This document shows, in pieces, positions 25,520 through 34,950 of a stretch of DNA of 64,000 bases. Each line of letters begins with the position of its first letter. Position 1 is the first letter of the stretch. The position numbers were made by a program, and so were the translations under genes. Source of the DNA: Verrucomicrobiales bacterium (lineage in GTDB: Bacteria > Verrucomicrobiota > Verrucomicrobiia > Verrucomicrobiales > DEV007); contig JAEUHH010000064.1 in assembly GCA_016795505.1 (NCBI GenBank), forward strand, positions 97,274-161,273, in the 5' to 3' direction. The notes below the pieces were generated by a model. The model saw only the letters and a program-made list of their open reading frames with translations. It was not told the DNA's origin and did not search any database.

Positions 25520-27288
25520 CGGGCGGGTGGCAGGACCGGAGCGCCGGGAGCGGGAACCGCGGCGGACTGGAGGGTGATGCGCTCGTAGTTCGCCAGAAAC
25601 CGGTCACTGGCTTCGCGGCCGATCTCGTGCAGCCCGTACCAGGCCCGCTCGAACAGACCGACATTTTCGGAAAATGCCGAACGCAGCTCGGCCAGGGCGC
25701 GGGCTTTCAACTGGAGCTCGCGGGTGTAATCGCGGTTCGATTTGAAACGGGCGACCTTCAGCAGACCGCGGTCGCCGAGGTGAGCCAGAGTGGCCAGGAA
25801 AAGCGCCCGCACCGCCAGCCGGTGGTCGCCCCGTGCGATCTGTTCGCGGGCCAGTCGCAGCCACTCATCCTCGGGCAACTGGGTCGCCACGATGGCATCG
25901 CTCTCCAAGTCGACCGGCCCCGTCAGCCCGGCTTCATCGGCCAGGGCGGGTCGGGCCTCGCGGGATCGCATCAGCACCATCACCAGCACCCAGATTAGCA
26001 GGGCCGTCACGGTCGCGACGAGGGCGATCTTTGCCGCCAGGCCGATGCCGGCGCCCAGCGGAGCCGCTCCCGATGGGGCCGGGCGGGCGCGTTCATTCTC
26101 GAACAGACGGCGCATCAGGCGTTCCATCATCTCCCCAAACGCCGTTCCACCCCGTTGGATGCTTTTTGCCAGCGCCTCAAATTGACGGGCCAGCCAGCTC
26201 TTTTCGGTTTCGTCCCCGGAATCGTCGCGCCTCGGGTAACGCCATTGGTATTCCTTCTGGCGCAGTGTCTCCTCGATCGACTTCATCAGGTCCTCGGCGG
26301 TGGCGTTGGCTCCCGTCTCTTCCGCGCGGACCGGCTGACGGCTATCCTGTGCCGATAGGGGCGCCGGAGCGGCCGAGACGATCAACAGGATGGCCCCGAG
26401 GGAGGCGGCGCCGCGCGACCGGGCCAGTCGGCTCAGCAGGTCGGCGCCGGTGCTGCGGGAGATCCCGCGGAAGCACCGCAGGGTGTGGATGGCCTTCATC
26501 ATCGGGTCGATGACCAGAAAGGTCAGCAACAGCGACGCGAAAATGAAGGTGGTGTTCATCAGTGTGGCACCGGGATTCAGGGTGAAGACGGTCTCGATGC
26601 CAAAGAAGATTTTCAAGGCCATCGGGACCAGCGCCACGGTGCCCACCACGTTGATCCACACGAAAAAGGCGATCACGCCCATCAGCAGCACGTTCACGTA
26701 GTTCGCCGCCCAGTCCCGGTGGGCCAGTGACGCGGCTCCCGCGATGGTGCGTCGCAGCGGCTGGCGACCGAAGTCCTGTGAGAAAGCCTGCACCGTGGCA
26801 TTTTGGAAAAACGCGCCCGTCCAGCCGATCAGCAGCAGCGTCAACATCCGCACCGGCAGCGACAGCGAGTGGATCAGCACCTGTGCCGCGGCGTGACGGA
26901 GCCAGCGGGTACGGCTGAGTCGCAGTGGCTTGCCGGATGGGTGGAGTTGCTCCCAGAGCCGGCGGCAAAAAAGGCCCTGCCACACTTTCATCCACCCGTA
27001 GGCCAGGGCCAGCCCCGCCGAGCCGAGGGCGGCGTCGGAGGCGGCATGACTGGAGCGGCTCATGTCGGCCCAAAAATAAAACACCGCGAGGGCAAAGGGC
27101 ACCGTGCCCACGAAGTAGAGCCACAGCCCGTCGGCGGGAGTCGTGCGCAGCAGTTGGAAGGCTTCCTCGGCCACCTGGATCACGCCGGTGTCGGCCACCT
27201 CCGACGGGTGGCGTCGCCGGCGACGCCTCCGGGCCGCGGGGGAGCCGGCGGGGGTGGTGGAGGTTGGGGCTGGCGCGCTGGCGGGCAT
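25516..27288 (-). CDS. DUF4129-domain multi-spanning membrane protein
   Basis: 590 residues from the ATG at 27288. An Ala/Pro/Thr and Arg-rich N-terminus is followed by five or six membrane helices (residues about 55-300), then an external linker. Another helix near residue 470 (IALVATVTALLIWVLVMVLM) precedes the C-terminal DUF4129 segment with DHRLAVRALFLATLAHLGDRGLLKV and a Tyr in YTRELQ. Function unknown; the family travels with MoxR AAA genes and transglutaminases. It overlaps DUF4350 by four bases and starts 19 bases after the small zinc-ribbon gene, so one operon is likely. Confidence 0.7.
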   Translation of the reverse strand: MPASAPAPTSTTPAGSPAARRRRRRRHPSEVADTGVIQVAEEAFQLLRTTPADGLWLYFVGTVPFALAVFYFWADMSRSSHAASDAALGSAGLALAYGWMKVWQGLFCRRLWEQLHPSGKPLRLSRTRWLRHAAAQVLIHSLSLPVRMLTLLLIGWTGAFFQNATVQAFSQDFGRQPLRRTIAGAASLAHRDWAANYVNVLLMGVIAFFVWINVVGTVALVPMALKIFFGIETVFTLNPGATLMNTTFIFASLLLTFLVIDPMMKAIHTLRCFRGISRSTGADLLSRLARSRGAASLGAILLIVSAAPAPLSAQDSRQPVRAEETGANATAEDLMKSIEETLRQKEYQWRYPRRDDSGDETEKSWLARQFEALAKSIQRGGTAFGEMMERLMRRLFENERARPAPSGAAPLGAGIGLAAKIALVATVTALLIWVLVMVLMRSREARPALADEAGLTGPVDLESDAIVATQLPEDEWLRLAREQIARGDHRLAVRALFLATLAHLGDRGLLKVARFKSNRDYTRELQLKARALAELRSAFSENVGLFERAWYGLHEIGREASDRFLANYERITLQSAAVPAPGAPVLPPAR

Positions 27289-27307
27289 CGTCAACAGGTC
27301 GGGAGTG

Positions 27308-27622
27308 TCATTTCCACACCGTGCCATCGTGGAAATCGGCAGGAATCGACAGCAGCAGGTGGGCCACGCCCTGCCACATCAGCCAGAGCAACGCCAGCCC
27401 GATGAGCAATTGCAGCGCCGGCCACACCGCCAGCCTTCGCTCCCGCTGGCGTGCCGCCGTGACCTGATTTCGCTCTGCGGCCAGACAGGCTGCGCAGGTG
27501 AGCCGGCCATCGTGCTCGGTGATGCACTCGGCGCAATAGAAGACCCCGCAGGTGGGGCAGCGTGCCGCCGCCGGTCGATCGGCGTGGATGCGGCACAGGG
27601 TCTTGGACAGCGGCGTCGTCAT
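27308..27622 (-). CDS. Small zinc-binding protein with one membrane helix
   Basis: 104 residues. The N-terminal part has Cys/His ligands (CRIH...CPTCGVFYCAEC...H...CAAC), a B-box-like zinc module as found before membrane domains of rhomboid-like and DUF proteins. One membrane helix follows (about residues 72-92). Its ATG at 27622 overlaps the stop of the preceding gene by four bases (ATGA), and this junction lies inside an AACAGGGT repeat unit. Confidence 0.7.
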   Translation of the reverse strand: MTTPLSKTLCRIHADRPAAARCPTCGVFYCAECITEHDGRLTCAACLAAERNQVTAARQRERRLAVWPALQLLIGLALLWLMWQGVAHLLLSIPADFHDGTVWK

Positions 27623-28638
27623 GACAGGGTTTGATCGGCGATGGTACCCTGTTGCCTCGTAAGCCGCCCGCGCCACCGAAGCGTCACCGCCAGACCGGCG
27701 ATGGCCGCCGCGAACAAAGCCGCGCCGATGGACAGGAAAAGCGCGTGGAAAGCCAGCCCGCCACGTCCGCGGATGTCCGAGAGCGCCCCGATCGGTCCCA
27801 TCAGGTCGAGGGTGACCGACGGATCGTTGATCGCCTGATCCGTGAGATACACCGCCGTCAGCGTCGCCAGAGCCAGCACGCTGGCCAGGAGCGCCCAGAG
27901 CGCCTGCCGGACCGATTCCGGGCAGAGATGACGCACGCTGCCGGCTTGGGCGATCAGCAGCAGCACCAGCCCCGCAACGGAAAGCACAATGGTGGCGGCC
28001 GCGAGCGTCGCCTGACCGAGCGCCACCCCCGCGAGCAGGCTGCCGGACAGAATGAGGTAAAGGCCAAAAGCCGGCAGAGCCAGACCGGGCAGGCGCATGG
28101 TGAGCGGGTCCGTCGGCACGGTGACCGACGCCGGATCGGCCGCCGCGAGGTCCGCCTGGGCCGCCCGTACCCGGTCCGCGATCTCCCGGACGACCTCGCG
28201 TCCGCGATGCAGGCGGTTCACCGGACGCAGCCGCTCGCGACGCAATCCGGTCTGGATCTCGCAGATACAGCGCGGACCCAGCACCAGGTGCCGCGTCAGC
28301 AGCGCCAGCATCAGCGCCGCCACGGGCAGCGGCAGGGCCAGAGCCGTCGCCAGCATCCCGACATCGCCCGGCTCCCGGAAGAACAGCAGCGCGAAACAGA
28401 TGCCCCCCGCGATCGCCAGCCCGGCTAGGTAAGCCAGCGCGCCCGGCCACAGGCCTGCGGTGCGGGCCAGCACCACGCCATGGATGTCGGCATAGCGGAA
28501 TCGCCGGTATTCCTCGTTGAAGGGCAGCAGGAAGCCGCTGCCCTTCACATACAGCAGGTGGTCCGACCCGAGCCACAGGCTCGACATCCCCAGGCTGCCC
28601 CGGGCGATGCGCCGAAATTCTCCAAAGGCCTTTTTCAT
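27619..28638 (-). CDS. Multi-spanning membrane protein of unknown function
   Basis: 339 residues. The N-terminal about 45 residues are soluble (GSDHLLYVKGSGFLLPFNEEYRRF). Membrane hairpins follow at about 60-115, 180-245, 255-275 and 300-325. No family was recognised. The last residues, RQQGTIADQTLS, are encoded by a repeat unit whose core overlaps the stop codon and the start of the next gene. First gene of the run leading to DUF4350. Confidence 0.6.
   Translation of the reverse strand: MKKAFGEFRRIARGSLGMSSLWLGSDHLLYVKGSGFLLPFNEEYRRFRYADIHGVVLARTAGLWPGALAYLAGLAIAGGICFALLFFREPGDVGMLATALALPLPVAALMLALLTRHLVLGPRCICEIQTGLRRERLRPVNRLHRGREVVREIADRVRAAQADLAAADPASVTVPTDPLTMRLPGLALPAFGLYLILSGSLLAGVALGQATLAAATIVLSVAGLVLLLIAQAGSVRHLCPESVRQALWALLASVLALATLTAVYLTDQAINDPSVTLDLMGPIGALSDIRGRGGLAFHALFLSIGAALFAAAIAGLAVTLRWRGRLTRQQGTIADQTLS
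27620..27659. repeat. AACAGGGT/ATCGG repeat array, locus 4 (2 units)
   Basis: A plus unit (GACAGGGTTTGATCGG) and a minus unit (rc core at 27646-27653) lie head to head, sharing the GATCGGCGATGG centre. The array is fully inside coding sequence. It supplies the C-terminal 12 codons of one gene, its TGA, and the ATG of the next. Confidence 0.8.
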
Positions 28639-28684
28639 CGCGGCGACATCCTGCCCCGGCTCAGCCGGTGAGGGAAGGAAAAAA

Positions 28685-29491
28685 TCACGTGTCGGAGTCG
28701 TTTTCCACCGCCCCGAATGCCGCGTTCCATTGCCCGTAGCAGGCCATCATCGCGCGCATTTCCCGCACCGCGTGGCCGATGCCATGAAATACGGCCCGCG
28801 AGACCAGCGAGTGGCCCACATTCAGCTCGGCCAGATGGGGCACTTGCATGAGCCGCACCAGATTCACGATGTGAATGCCGTGGCCCGCATTCACCTGGAG
28901 GCCGGCCGCGTGAGCCTCGATGGCGGCGCGCCTCAGCAGGTCCAGTTCCGCCAAGCCGCCGGCCCGCTCGGCATTGGCAAAGGAGCCCGTGTGCAGTTCG
29001 ATCATCTCCGCACCGGTCCGCGCTGCCGCCTCGACCTGCCGCGGCTGGGGATCGATGAACAGGCTCACCCGGATGCCGGCCGCCCGCAGGGTATCGATGG
29101 TGCGTCGCAGCGAGTCGTCGGCCCGGTCGACATCGAGTCCGCCTTCGGTGGTGATCTCCCGGCGATTCTCCGGCACCAGGCAAACGAAGTCCGGCTTTGC
29201 CCGCAGGGCGACCTTGAGGATTTCCTCCGTGTTACCCATCTCCAGATTCAACTGGGTGTGAATCTTCTCCCGCAACTCGAAGACATCGCGGTCCTGGATG
29301 TGTCGGCGATCCTGGCGCAGGTGGATGGTGATGGAGTCGGCTCCGTGCGCCTCCACCTCATGCGCCGCGGCGACGAGATTGGGCTCGGCATTCTCCGAGT
29401 CCAGCATGGTCGCATAACGGGCCTGCCGCAGCGTGGCCACGTGGTCGATATTCACGCCAAGGCGCAGGGGACGGTTGGGGGATGGGCTCAT
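28685..29491 (-). CDS. pdxJ: Pyridoxine 5'-phosphate synthase
   Basis: 268 residues from the ATG at 29491, where the family start LGVNIDHVATLRQAR follows. It condenses 1-deoxy-xylulose 5-phosphate with 3-amino-2-oxopropyl phosphate to pyridoxine 5'-phosphate. The TIM-barrel family motifs are visible: HGADSITIHLRQDRRHIQD, EVAL-like EEILKVALRAKPDFVCLVPE, IELHTGSFA and VNAGHGIHIVN with the catalytic His. It implies the DXP-dependent vitamin B6 route. Other pdx genes are not in the window. Confidence 0.95.
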   Translation of the reverse strand: MSPSPNRPLRLGVNIDHVATLRQARYATMLDSENAEPNLVAAAHEVEAHGADSITIHLRQDRRHIQDRDVFELREKIHTQLNLEMGNTEEILKVALRAKPDFVCLVPENRREITTEGGLDVDRADDSLRRTIDTLRAAGIRVSLFIDPQPRQVEAAARTGAEMIELHTGSFANAERAGGLAELDLLRRAAIEAHAAGLQVNAGHGIHIVNLVRLMQVPHLAELNVGHSLVSRAVFHGIGHAVREMRAMMACYGQWNAAFGAVENDSDT

Positions 29492-29576
29492 TGACAGAGG
29501 GGATGCGGGAAAAGGGTGGGGGAGCAACCGGTACAGGACACGATTTTTCCCGATTTGCCAGCATTCGTCCCGCTCC

Positions 29577-30227
29577 TCAATCATCGCGGCCCGCCCGTCG
29601 CCAGGAGGGCGGATCGGGGCTCTCCCGTTCTTCCGCCCGCGTCTGCCACGTGCCGGGTGGCGCCTGCCTCCGGATCTGGGAATACCCCGGACGGCTGGAG
29701 CGGCCGCGGAACAGATCGCTGACCGACTCCACCAACTCCGGATGCCACACCAGCAGCGACCACCACAGTGCCGCCCCGAGTCCGACCACGATCGTCAGCA
29801 GCACCAGCCACGAAAAAAGCGCCGCATCGCCCACCCCGACCACATGGACCACGGCCACGAAGCCCGTCAGTCCCAGCCACCAGGCCGGAGCCGGTTCCTC
29901 GGAATAGACGAACACCGCGAACACCACCGCGAGCAGCATCATGGCGAAAAAGAAAAACCATACCGAGATCTCCGCCGACGAGCCCGCCGTCGACACCGGC
30001 CAAAAGACCAGGGCCAGCAGTTCCCCGATGATGCCGAATCCGCTGCCGAAGATGTTCACCAGCACCACCTGCGGCTCGACCAGCGCGCGCCACGAGTCGA
30101 TCGCCACCGAGAGCCGGGCCAGGAACAGGCCGCACCAGCCCGCCGAGAAAAACAGCACCACCCGTCCGACCAGCGAGGTGGCCACCCGGTAGTAGTTTTC
30201 CACAGGATCGATGCTGACGATGGGCAT
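29577..30227 (-). CDS. Membrane protein of unknown function, four to five helices
   Basis: 216 residues from the ATG at 30227. Hydrophobic segments lie at about 20-40, 55-78, 88-107, 115-135 and 137-157. They are followed by a soluble, Arg- and Pro-rich tail of about 50 residues that is probably cytoplasmic. No family recognised. It lies upstream of pdxJ on the same strand, 85 bases apart, and may share its transcript. Confidence 0.55.
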   Translation of the reverse strand: MPIVSIDPVENYYRVATSLVGRVVLFFSAGWCGLFLARLSVAIDSWRALVEPQVVLVNIFGSGFGIIGELLALVFWPVSTAGSSAEISVWFFFFAMMLLAVVFAVFVYSEEPAPAWWLGLTGFVAVVHVVGVGDAALFSWLVLLTIVVGLGAALWWSLLVWHPELVESVSDLFRGRSSRPGYSQIRRQAPPGTWQTRAEERESPDPPSWRRAGRDD

Positions 30228-30406
30228 GGCGGATGGGGATGGGAAAAAGCGGTCGGGCCGTCGCCGAGGGACAGTCGGCAGGTCAGAGACGGGCCGGGGC
30301 CGCAGGGCTTTCACGGCAATAGTGAACGGAACGGCGTCAATTTCAACGGTCACCTGCGCCCGCGATCGGGCCGGAGTGGGCCAGTCGCCCACGCGCATCG
30401 CTCGCT

Positions 30407-32320
30407 TCACGGAAAAGCCGGCAGCGGCACCACCCGGCCCGCCGCATCGCGTAACTCAAATTGCTCGACCGCGATCTCGCCCGGAGCCGTCGCCGGGTCG
30501 AGCCGCACCGCCCGCAAAGTCGGGAACGGCAGCGCCAGCTCGAAAGCCTCAGGCTGGCCGTGGTGCTTCAGATCCAGCGGCAACGTGCGCGCTTTTTCGA
30601 AGGCCGGAGCCTCGGGCGTGGCGTGATAGAGCCACGCCGGCCCCTTCGCCGTACTGCGGAGGCGCAGCCGCACAGTGAAGGGACCCTGCGCGGTGGGTGG
30701 CACCGGTACGCTGATCCACGGATCGCCACCCGAGGACACGACCGTGGCGACGCCATCCTTGCTGGCCAGCGTGGCATCGCGACTCGTCCTCCAGCCCGGC
30801 GCGGCGGCGGCTTCGCGGCTGCCGGCCTTGGCTTTGCCTTTCGGCTGCGGTTTGCCTACCAGTTCGGGCCGATGGAGGGCTGGATCGAACGCCGGATTCG
30901 GGATGGGCACGACGGCTTTGGTCCGGATCAGGAAGGCCTCGATCAGCCCGTCGAGTTCCCGCACCAGCTCCGGATGCGAAGCCGCGAGATTGGTCTTTTC
31001 GCCGGGATCCCGGGACAGGTCGAAGAGGAAATGCCGGTGCGCGCCCTTTTCGCCGCCGTGAAAGATCCGGATCAGCTTCCAGTCGCCCAGGCTCACCGAG
31101 ACGCTCGGCGGCAGCCAGTCGGGCACCCCCGGATCGTGCGGAAAATAGCGGAAAAGCGGACGCTCGGGGAGCGGCTCACCTTTCAGGGTAGGCAGCACGC
31201 TGATCCCATCCCGGATCAGGCCCGCAGGCTCCGGCAGGGCCAGCCCATCGAGCAGCGTGGGGAAAAAATCCTCACTCTGGACCGGTGTGTCGCTGCGCGA
31301 GCCGGGCTCGGTCACGCCGGGCCAGACGATCACGCCCGGCACCCGCACGCCGCCTTCGAACATCGTCGCCTTGCCACCGCGGAGCGGGCGGTTGCTCGTC
31401 GGGGTAGTCCCGTCAACTTCGTTGTACATGTTTCCCCCGTTGTCCGAGGTGAAGACCACGATGGTCCGCTCGGCGAGCCCGAGACGATCCAGAGCGTCGA
31501 GCAGGGTGCCGACCGCGTCGTCCATCGACTCGACCACCGCCGCGTAGGTGGGGCTGCGTTGGGCATCCTTCGGATCGACGCGGCCGCGGTGTTTTTCGAT
31601 GAGCGCTGGCTTTGCATCGAAGGGCGAGTGGACGCTGAACATCCAATAGTTGAGGAAAAAGGGCCGCTCCCGGTTTTTCTCCATCCAAGCGACCGCTTCG
31701 GCGGCCATCCGGTCCTCGAGGTGTTCACCGGGTGAGTTGGGTGGGAAACGCTGGAACTTCCACGGCGCGACGAAACTCCCCGCCGGCCCGGGTCCGGGAT
31801 GATGGGGAATGTCGACGTCGAATCCATGCTCCAGCGGCGAGTAGGGCTCCGGACCGAGGTGCCATTTGCCGAAGTGGCCGGTGGCATAGCCGGCCGCCTT
31901 CAGGCTTTTGGTCAGGGTGGGATACTCCGTCTTCAGCCGCGACACCGGCACCGGCATGATCGCCTGCTTGCTCGGAGGTGCCGACTTTCCCGGTGTGGCC
32001 GCGAGGACCACCGCGGGCAGGTGGCAGTTCGGCGTGGTGATGCCGGTCCGGGCCGGACTCAGGCCCGTGAGGATCGCGGAGCGCGTCGGCGAGCAGAGCG
32101 GGCTCGCCGAGTAGGCGCGCGTGAAGGTCATGCCACGCGCCGCGAGTCGGGCGACTTGCGGCGTCTGGTGAAAGGTCGTCGTGCCGTACAGGCTCGTGTC
32201 GCTCCAGCCGAGATCGTCGGCGAGGATGAAGAGCACGTTTTTCGGCCGGTCGGCTGCCGAGGCGATCGCACCGCAAAAACAGAGGAGACCGAGGAGTAGC
32301 AGAGAGCGCAAAAATCTCAT
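30407..32320 (-). CDS. Secreted sulfatase (Cys-type formylglycine)
   Basis: 637 residues from the ATG at 32320, beginning a signal peptide ([22 protein letters not shown]). It shows the metal-binding start [14 protein letters not shown] and the sulfatase signature with C76-S-P-T-R80, whose Cys must become formylglycine. The second motif [13 protein letters not shown] and metal site FTSDNGG are also present. A beta-rich C-terminal domain follows. It removes sulfate from glycans or aryl esters outside the cytoplasm, and the substrate is unknown. No maturase gene is visible here. The NHL-protein gene lies upstream on the same strand, with a repeat array between. Confidence 0.9.
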   Translation of the reverse strand: MRFLRSLLLLGLLCFCGAIASAADRPKNVLFILADDLGWSDTSLYGTTTFHQTPQVARLAARGMTFTRAYSASPLCSPTRSAILTGLSPARTGITTPNCHLPAVVLAATPGKSAPPSKQAIMPVPVSRLKTEYPTLTKSLKAAGYATGHFGKWHLGPEPYSPLEHGFDVDIPHHPGPGPAGSFVAPWKFQRFPPNSPGEHLEDRMAAEAVAWMEKNRERPFFLNYWMFSVHSPFDAKPALIEKHRGRVDPKDAQRSPTYAAVVESMDDAVGTLLDALDRLGLAERTIVVFTSDNGGNMYNEVDGTTPTSNRPLRGGKATMFEGGVRVPGVIVWPGVTEPGSRSDTPVQSEDFFPTLLDGLALPEPAGLIRDGISVLPTLKGEPLPERPLFRYFPHDPGVPDWLPPSVSVSLGDWKLIRIFHGGEKGAHRHFLFDLSRDPGEKTNLAASHPELVRELDGLIEAFLIRTKAVVPIPNPAFDPALHRPELVGKPQPKGKAKAGSREAAAAPGWRTSRDATLASKDGVATVVSSGGDPWISVPVPPTAQGPFTVRLRLRSTAKGPAWLYHATPEAPAFEKARTLPLDLKHHGQPEAFELALPFPTLRAVRLDPATAPGEIAVEQFELRDAAGRVVPLPAFP

Positions 32321-32332
32321 GTCAGCCCGGCA

Positions 32333-32389
32333 GGCTTTCCGATCAAACAGGGTATGATCGGCGATCAAACAGGGTTTCATCGGAAAGCC
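32333..32389. repeat. AACAGGGT/ATCGG repeat array, locus 5 (2 units, fully palindromic flanks)
   Basis: Two plus-oriented units, each CGATC-AA-ACAGGGT-NN-(G)ATCGG, the most regular in the window. The array is bounded by an 11-bp perfect inverted repeat, GGCTTTCCGAT (32333-32343) and ATCGGAAAGCC (32379-32389). The right end is 19 bases from the stop of the NHL gene (32408) and the left end 13 bases from the sulfatase start. Confidence 0.85.
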
Positions 32390-32407
32390 GGGTCCTTCTG
32401 CCACCGA

Positions 32408-33484
32408 TCAGCGAAAGGCCAGTCCCGCGGGGGTGCGGGCGAATTTCAACACCCGGCCGTGGACGCTGTATTCCGAGACCAGTAGATCGCCGGACGGGCT
32501 GAAAGCGACGCCGTGCGGGGCATTCACGACGCCGGGGCGCCACTGGGCGGGCTCGATCTTGTTCGTGCCGACCTCGGCGGGGTTGGTGTTTTCACCCAGC
32601 CGGGCGACGACCTGGTTCGCCTTGTCGAAAATGGTGACGCGGCCTTTGATCTCTCCGACGGCGAGGAAGTCGCCCTGCACCACGGCGGCGGCGGGCATGA
32701 GCAGGTCTGTGGCGATCTCGCCCAGCAGTTCGCCTTCCAGGGAGAGATGAACGACGCGGTTGTTCGCGCGGTCCGTGCCGACGAGACGGGGCGGATCGAA
32801 GCGGGTGTCGACGGCGATCTTGTGCAGGGTTTTGAACAGATAGGGCGCGGCCTTCCCACCGAAGCTGGACAGGTATTCGCCCTTCGCATTGAAGCGGTGC
32901 ACGTAATCGGTGGCATAGCCGTCGGTGACGAAGATGTCGCCATTCGGAGCCACGTCGCAGCCGGTCAGGCGCAGGGCGGCCTGCTGGTTCTTGGGGTTCA
33001 CCTGCCAGTATTTTTTCGGGATCGATTCACCCGGGATCGTCAGGACCACCTGACCGTCCAGAGTGAGCTTCACGATCTTCCCTCCGCCCAACTGGGGGCC
33101 GTAGATGAACTCGCCGTCCGGTCCTTTCCGGATGACGAAGCCGTGGAAATCGGTCGGAGCGTTCGGCACGTTGCGCAGGTAGGTGCCGTCGGCCGAATAG
33201 ACCTGCACGCCGGAGCGCAGGCCGGCCATCAGGCTCACGTAGATGTCGCCATTCGAGGCGACGGCCACATCGCCGTGTTGATTTCCCATCGCCGGCATCC
33301 CGGCGGGCAATTTCAGCGGGTCCGGTCCGGCCTTCCACGAGGCGGCGGCGGCTTTGGCCGGCTCGGACTGGGCGGGTTCGGTGCCTCCGATCAAGGCAAC
33401 GGCGAGGGCGAGCGCCGCGGTGCCGCCGGTGAAAAACAGCGGGGTCCACGAGGCTCGGATTGACGATGGCAGGGATGTTTTCAT
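32408..33484 (-). CDS. Secreted NHL-type beta-propeller protein
   Basis: 358 residues. A membrane/signal segment lies near residues 13-32. Repeats of NHL type follow, for example HGDVAVASNGDIYVSL, GCDVAPNGDIFVTDGYATDYVHRFNAKGEYL and HGVAFSPSGDLLVSEY, forming a beta-propeller like that of peptidyl-alpha-hydroxyglycine lyases. A catalytic or binding role cannot be decided. It is transcribed towards the sulfatase, and similar NHL and sulfatase pairs are common in PVC genomes. Confidence 0.75.
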   Translation of the reverse strand: MKTSLPSSIRASWTPLFFTGGTAALALAVALIGGTEPAQSEPAKAAAASWKAGPDPLKLPAGMPAMGNQHGDVAVASNGDIYVSLMAGLRSGVQVYSADGTYLRNVPNAPTDFHGFVIRKGPDGEFIYGPQLGGGKIVKLTLDGQVVLTIPGESIPKKYWQVNPKNQQAALRLTGCDVAPNGDIFVTDGYATDYVHRFNAKGEYLSSFGGKAAPYLFKTLHKIAVDTRFDPPRLVGTDRANNRVVHLSLEGELLGEIATDLLMPAAAVVQGDFLAVGEIKGRVTIFDKANQVVARLGENTNPAEVGTNKIEPAQWRPGVVNAPHGVAFSPSGDLLVSEYSVHGRVLKFARTPAGLAFR

Positions 33485-33610
33485 GGCGGCGGTATCTCAT
33501 TTTTCGCGGATTCTGTCCAGTCCGGATGTCGGGCGCGACCGGATGATGCCTTGGACGGGGAACTGTTCCAGTTTGAGCGCATTCGGCTGCGATCAGGGCT
33601 ATACTGGCCC

Positions 33611-34117
33611 ATGGCCAGGAGTCGTCATTCATCGCATCGAGACGCCAACCAACCGAGCGAAGCCACCATGCGGGAGGCGGTCGAGGAGGTGCGGGCGGTC
33701 TATCGCGATCTCGAGGAGCGGCCCGCCGAGCGGGACTGTCGCGCGCGGACGGAATGCTGCCGCTTCCGGCTCACCGGCCGCACGCCGCAGCTCACCGGTG
33801 GCGAGGCGCTCGTCGCGGCGATGGGGTGGCGCGCGGCGGGGCGCAAGTCGATCGATCCGGCCGCGGCCGCGCCGGATGGTGCCTGTCCTTTCCTCGCCGA
33901 CTCGGGGCGGTGCGGAATCTATCGCGATCGGCCCTTCGGTTGCCGCACGCATTTCTGCGCCGCTGCCGGGGGCATGATCGAACGGCACCGGGTCATCGAC
34001 CTGATTCGCCGGCTCGAAGCGGTGGACGAATCGCTCCGAGGAGACGGACCCAAGCCCCTGCCGCAGGCCGTGGCCGAGGCTCTGGAGAGGCTGCCAAAAC
34101 GATCCGGTCGCCGCTGA
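33611..34117 (+). CDS. YkgJ-type cysteine-cluster protein
   Basis: 168 residues. Cys clusters CRARTECCRF, ACPFL and GRCGIYRDRPFGCRTHFC match the YkgJ/UPF0153 zinc- or iron-cluster family of unknown function. The start is uncertain: in-frame ATGs occur at 33551, 33611 and 33668. I use 33611 because conservation begins soon after and the earlier segment looks non-coding. Confidence 0.75.
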   Translation: MARSRHSSHRDANQPSEATMREAVEEVRAVYRDLEERPAERDCRARTECCRFRLTGRTPQLTGGEALVAAMGWRAAGRKSIDPAAAAPDGACPFLADSGRCGIYRDRPFGCRTHFCAAAGGMIERHRVIDLIRRLEAVDESLRGDGPKPLPQAVAEALERLPKRSGRR

Positions 34118-34256
34118 TGGCGGTGGCGAAATGAGTCGCCGCGTCCGGAATAGGTTCAAGCGGATGACCGGAACCGCGGTGGAGCGGAAAAATCCGGAAA
34201 AATGGTGGGATGAAATTTTTTTTGAAAAAAGTGTTGGCGAAACTGCTTTTCCGAAT

Positions 34257-34274
34257 AGTGTTGTTGCGAACACT
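34257..34274. promoter_or_regulatory. Inverted repeat upstream of the helix-hairpin-helix gene
   Basis: AGTGTT-GTTGCG-AACACT is a perfect 6-bp inverted repeat 31 bases before the ATG at 34306, in an unusually AT-rich stretch. A related AGTGTTGGCGAAACT lies 27 bases upstream. It could be an operator, but this is unproven. Confidence 0.3.
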
Positions 34275-34305
34275 GTTTAGAAACTCACAACACGTTGCAT
34301 TTGTC

Positions 34306-34950
34306 ATGAAAAAACAATCCCTCATCGCCTTCACCCTTATTGCCGCCGCCACCGCTGTGGCCCTTCCTCTGGCAGCGGCTTCGCGAAACGGAAAAAAGTC
34401 GGCCCAGAGCGCTTCGTCGGCCGCAGCCGCTCCGGCCAGCGCTCGGGAGGCAGCCATGGCTCCCGCCAAGTCCGCCCCGATTGAACCGGTCGCGATCAAA
34501 CGGGACGAGAAGACCCAGCCCGCGGAAAAAGAAGCCGCATCCCGTCCGCGCCAAGCCGTGCGGTCCAGCGGAGCGGCGAAGGCCGAATCGTCGGAGACGG
34601 TGAAGCCGGCGGCCGGCAAGGGGACGACCGCCAAGCCGGGCCGGTTGCCTGCGCGTCAGGCTCGCGCCCGCACGCTGATGGCCGATCTGACGGCTGCGCA
34701 ACAAACGAAGCTGCTGACCTTCTTGAACGAAGCCAGCGTGAAGGAACTCGCCGTGGTGAACGGCATCTCGACCACCCGGGGCACGTCCATCGAGACCGCA
34801 CGCCCCTTTGATGCGGTCGACGAAGTGATTTTGGTCAAAGGAATCGGCGAAGGCACCTTCGCCGAGATCGTCAAACACGGCAAAACGCTGACTCTCACCC
34901 GCACCGCCTCCACTTCGGGCAAAGCGGCTTCGAGCCGCCGGTCGTCCTGA
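34306..34950 (+). CDS. Exported protein with a C-terminal helix-hairpin-helix (ComEA-like) motif
   Basis: 214 residues from the ATG at 34306, which starts a signal peptide (KKQSLIAFTLIAAATAVALPLAAA). A low-complexity Ala/Lys/Pro/Ser/Glu linker (about 25-120) follows, then a domain that ends in AVDEVILVKGIGEGTFAEIVKHG. This is the helix-hairpin-helix of ComEA-type DNA-binding proteins. It probably binds DNA in the periplasm. A role in DNA uptake is only inferred. The open frame upstream from 34210 is AT-rich and not used. Confidence 0.65.
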   Translation: MKKQSLIAFTLIAAATAVALPLAAASRNGKKSAQSASSAAAAPASAREAAMAPAKSAPIEPVAIKRDEKTQPAEKEAASRPRQAVRSSGAAKAESSETVKPAAGKGTTAKPGRLPARQARARTLMADLTAAQQTKLLTFLNEASVKELAVVNGISTTRGTSIETARPFDAVDEVILVKGIGEGTFAEIVKHGKTLTLTRTASTSGKAASSRRSS

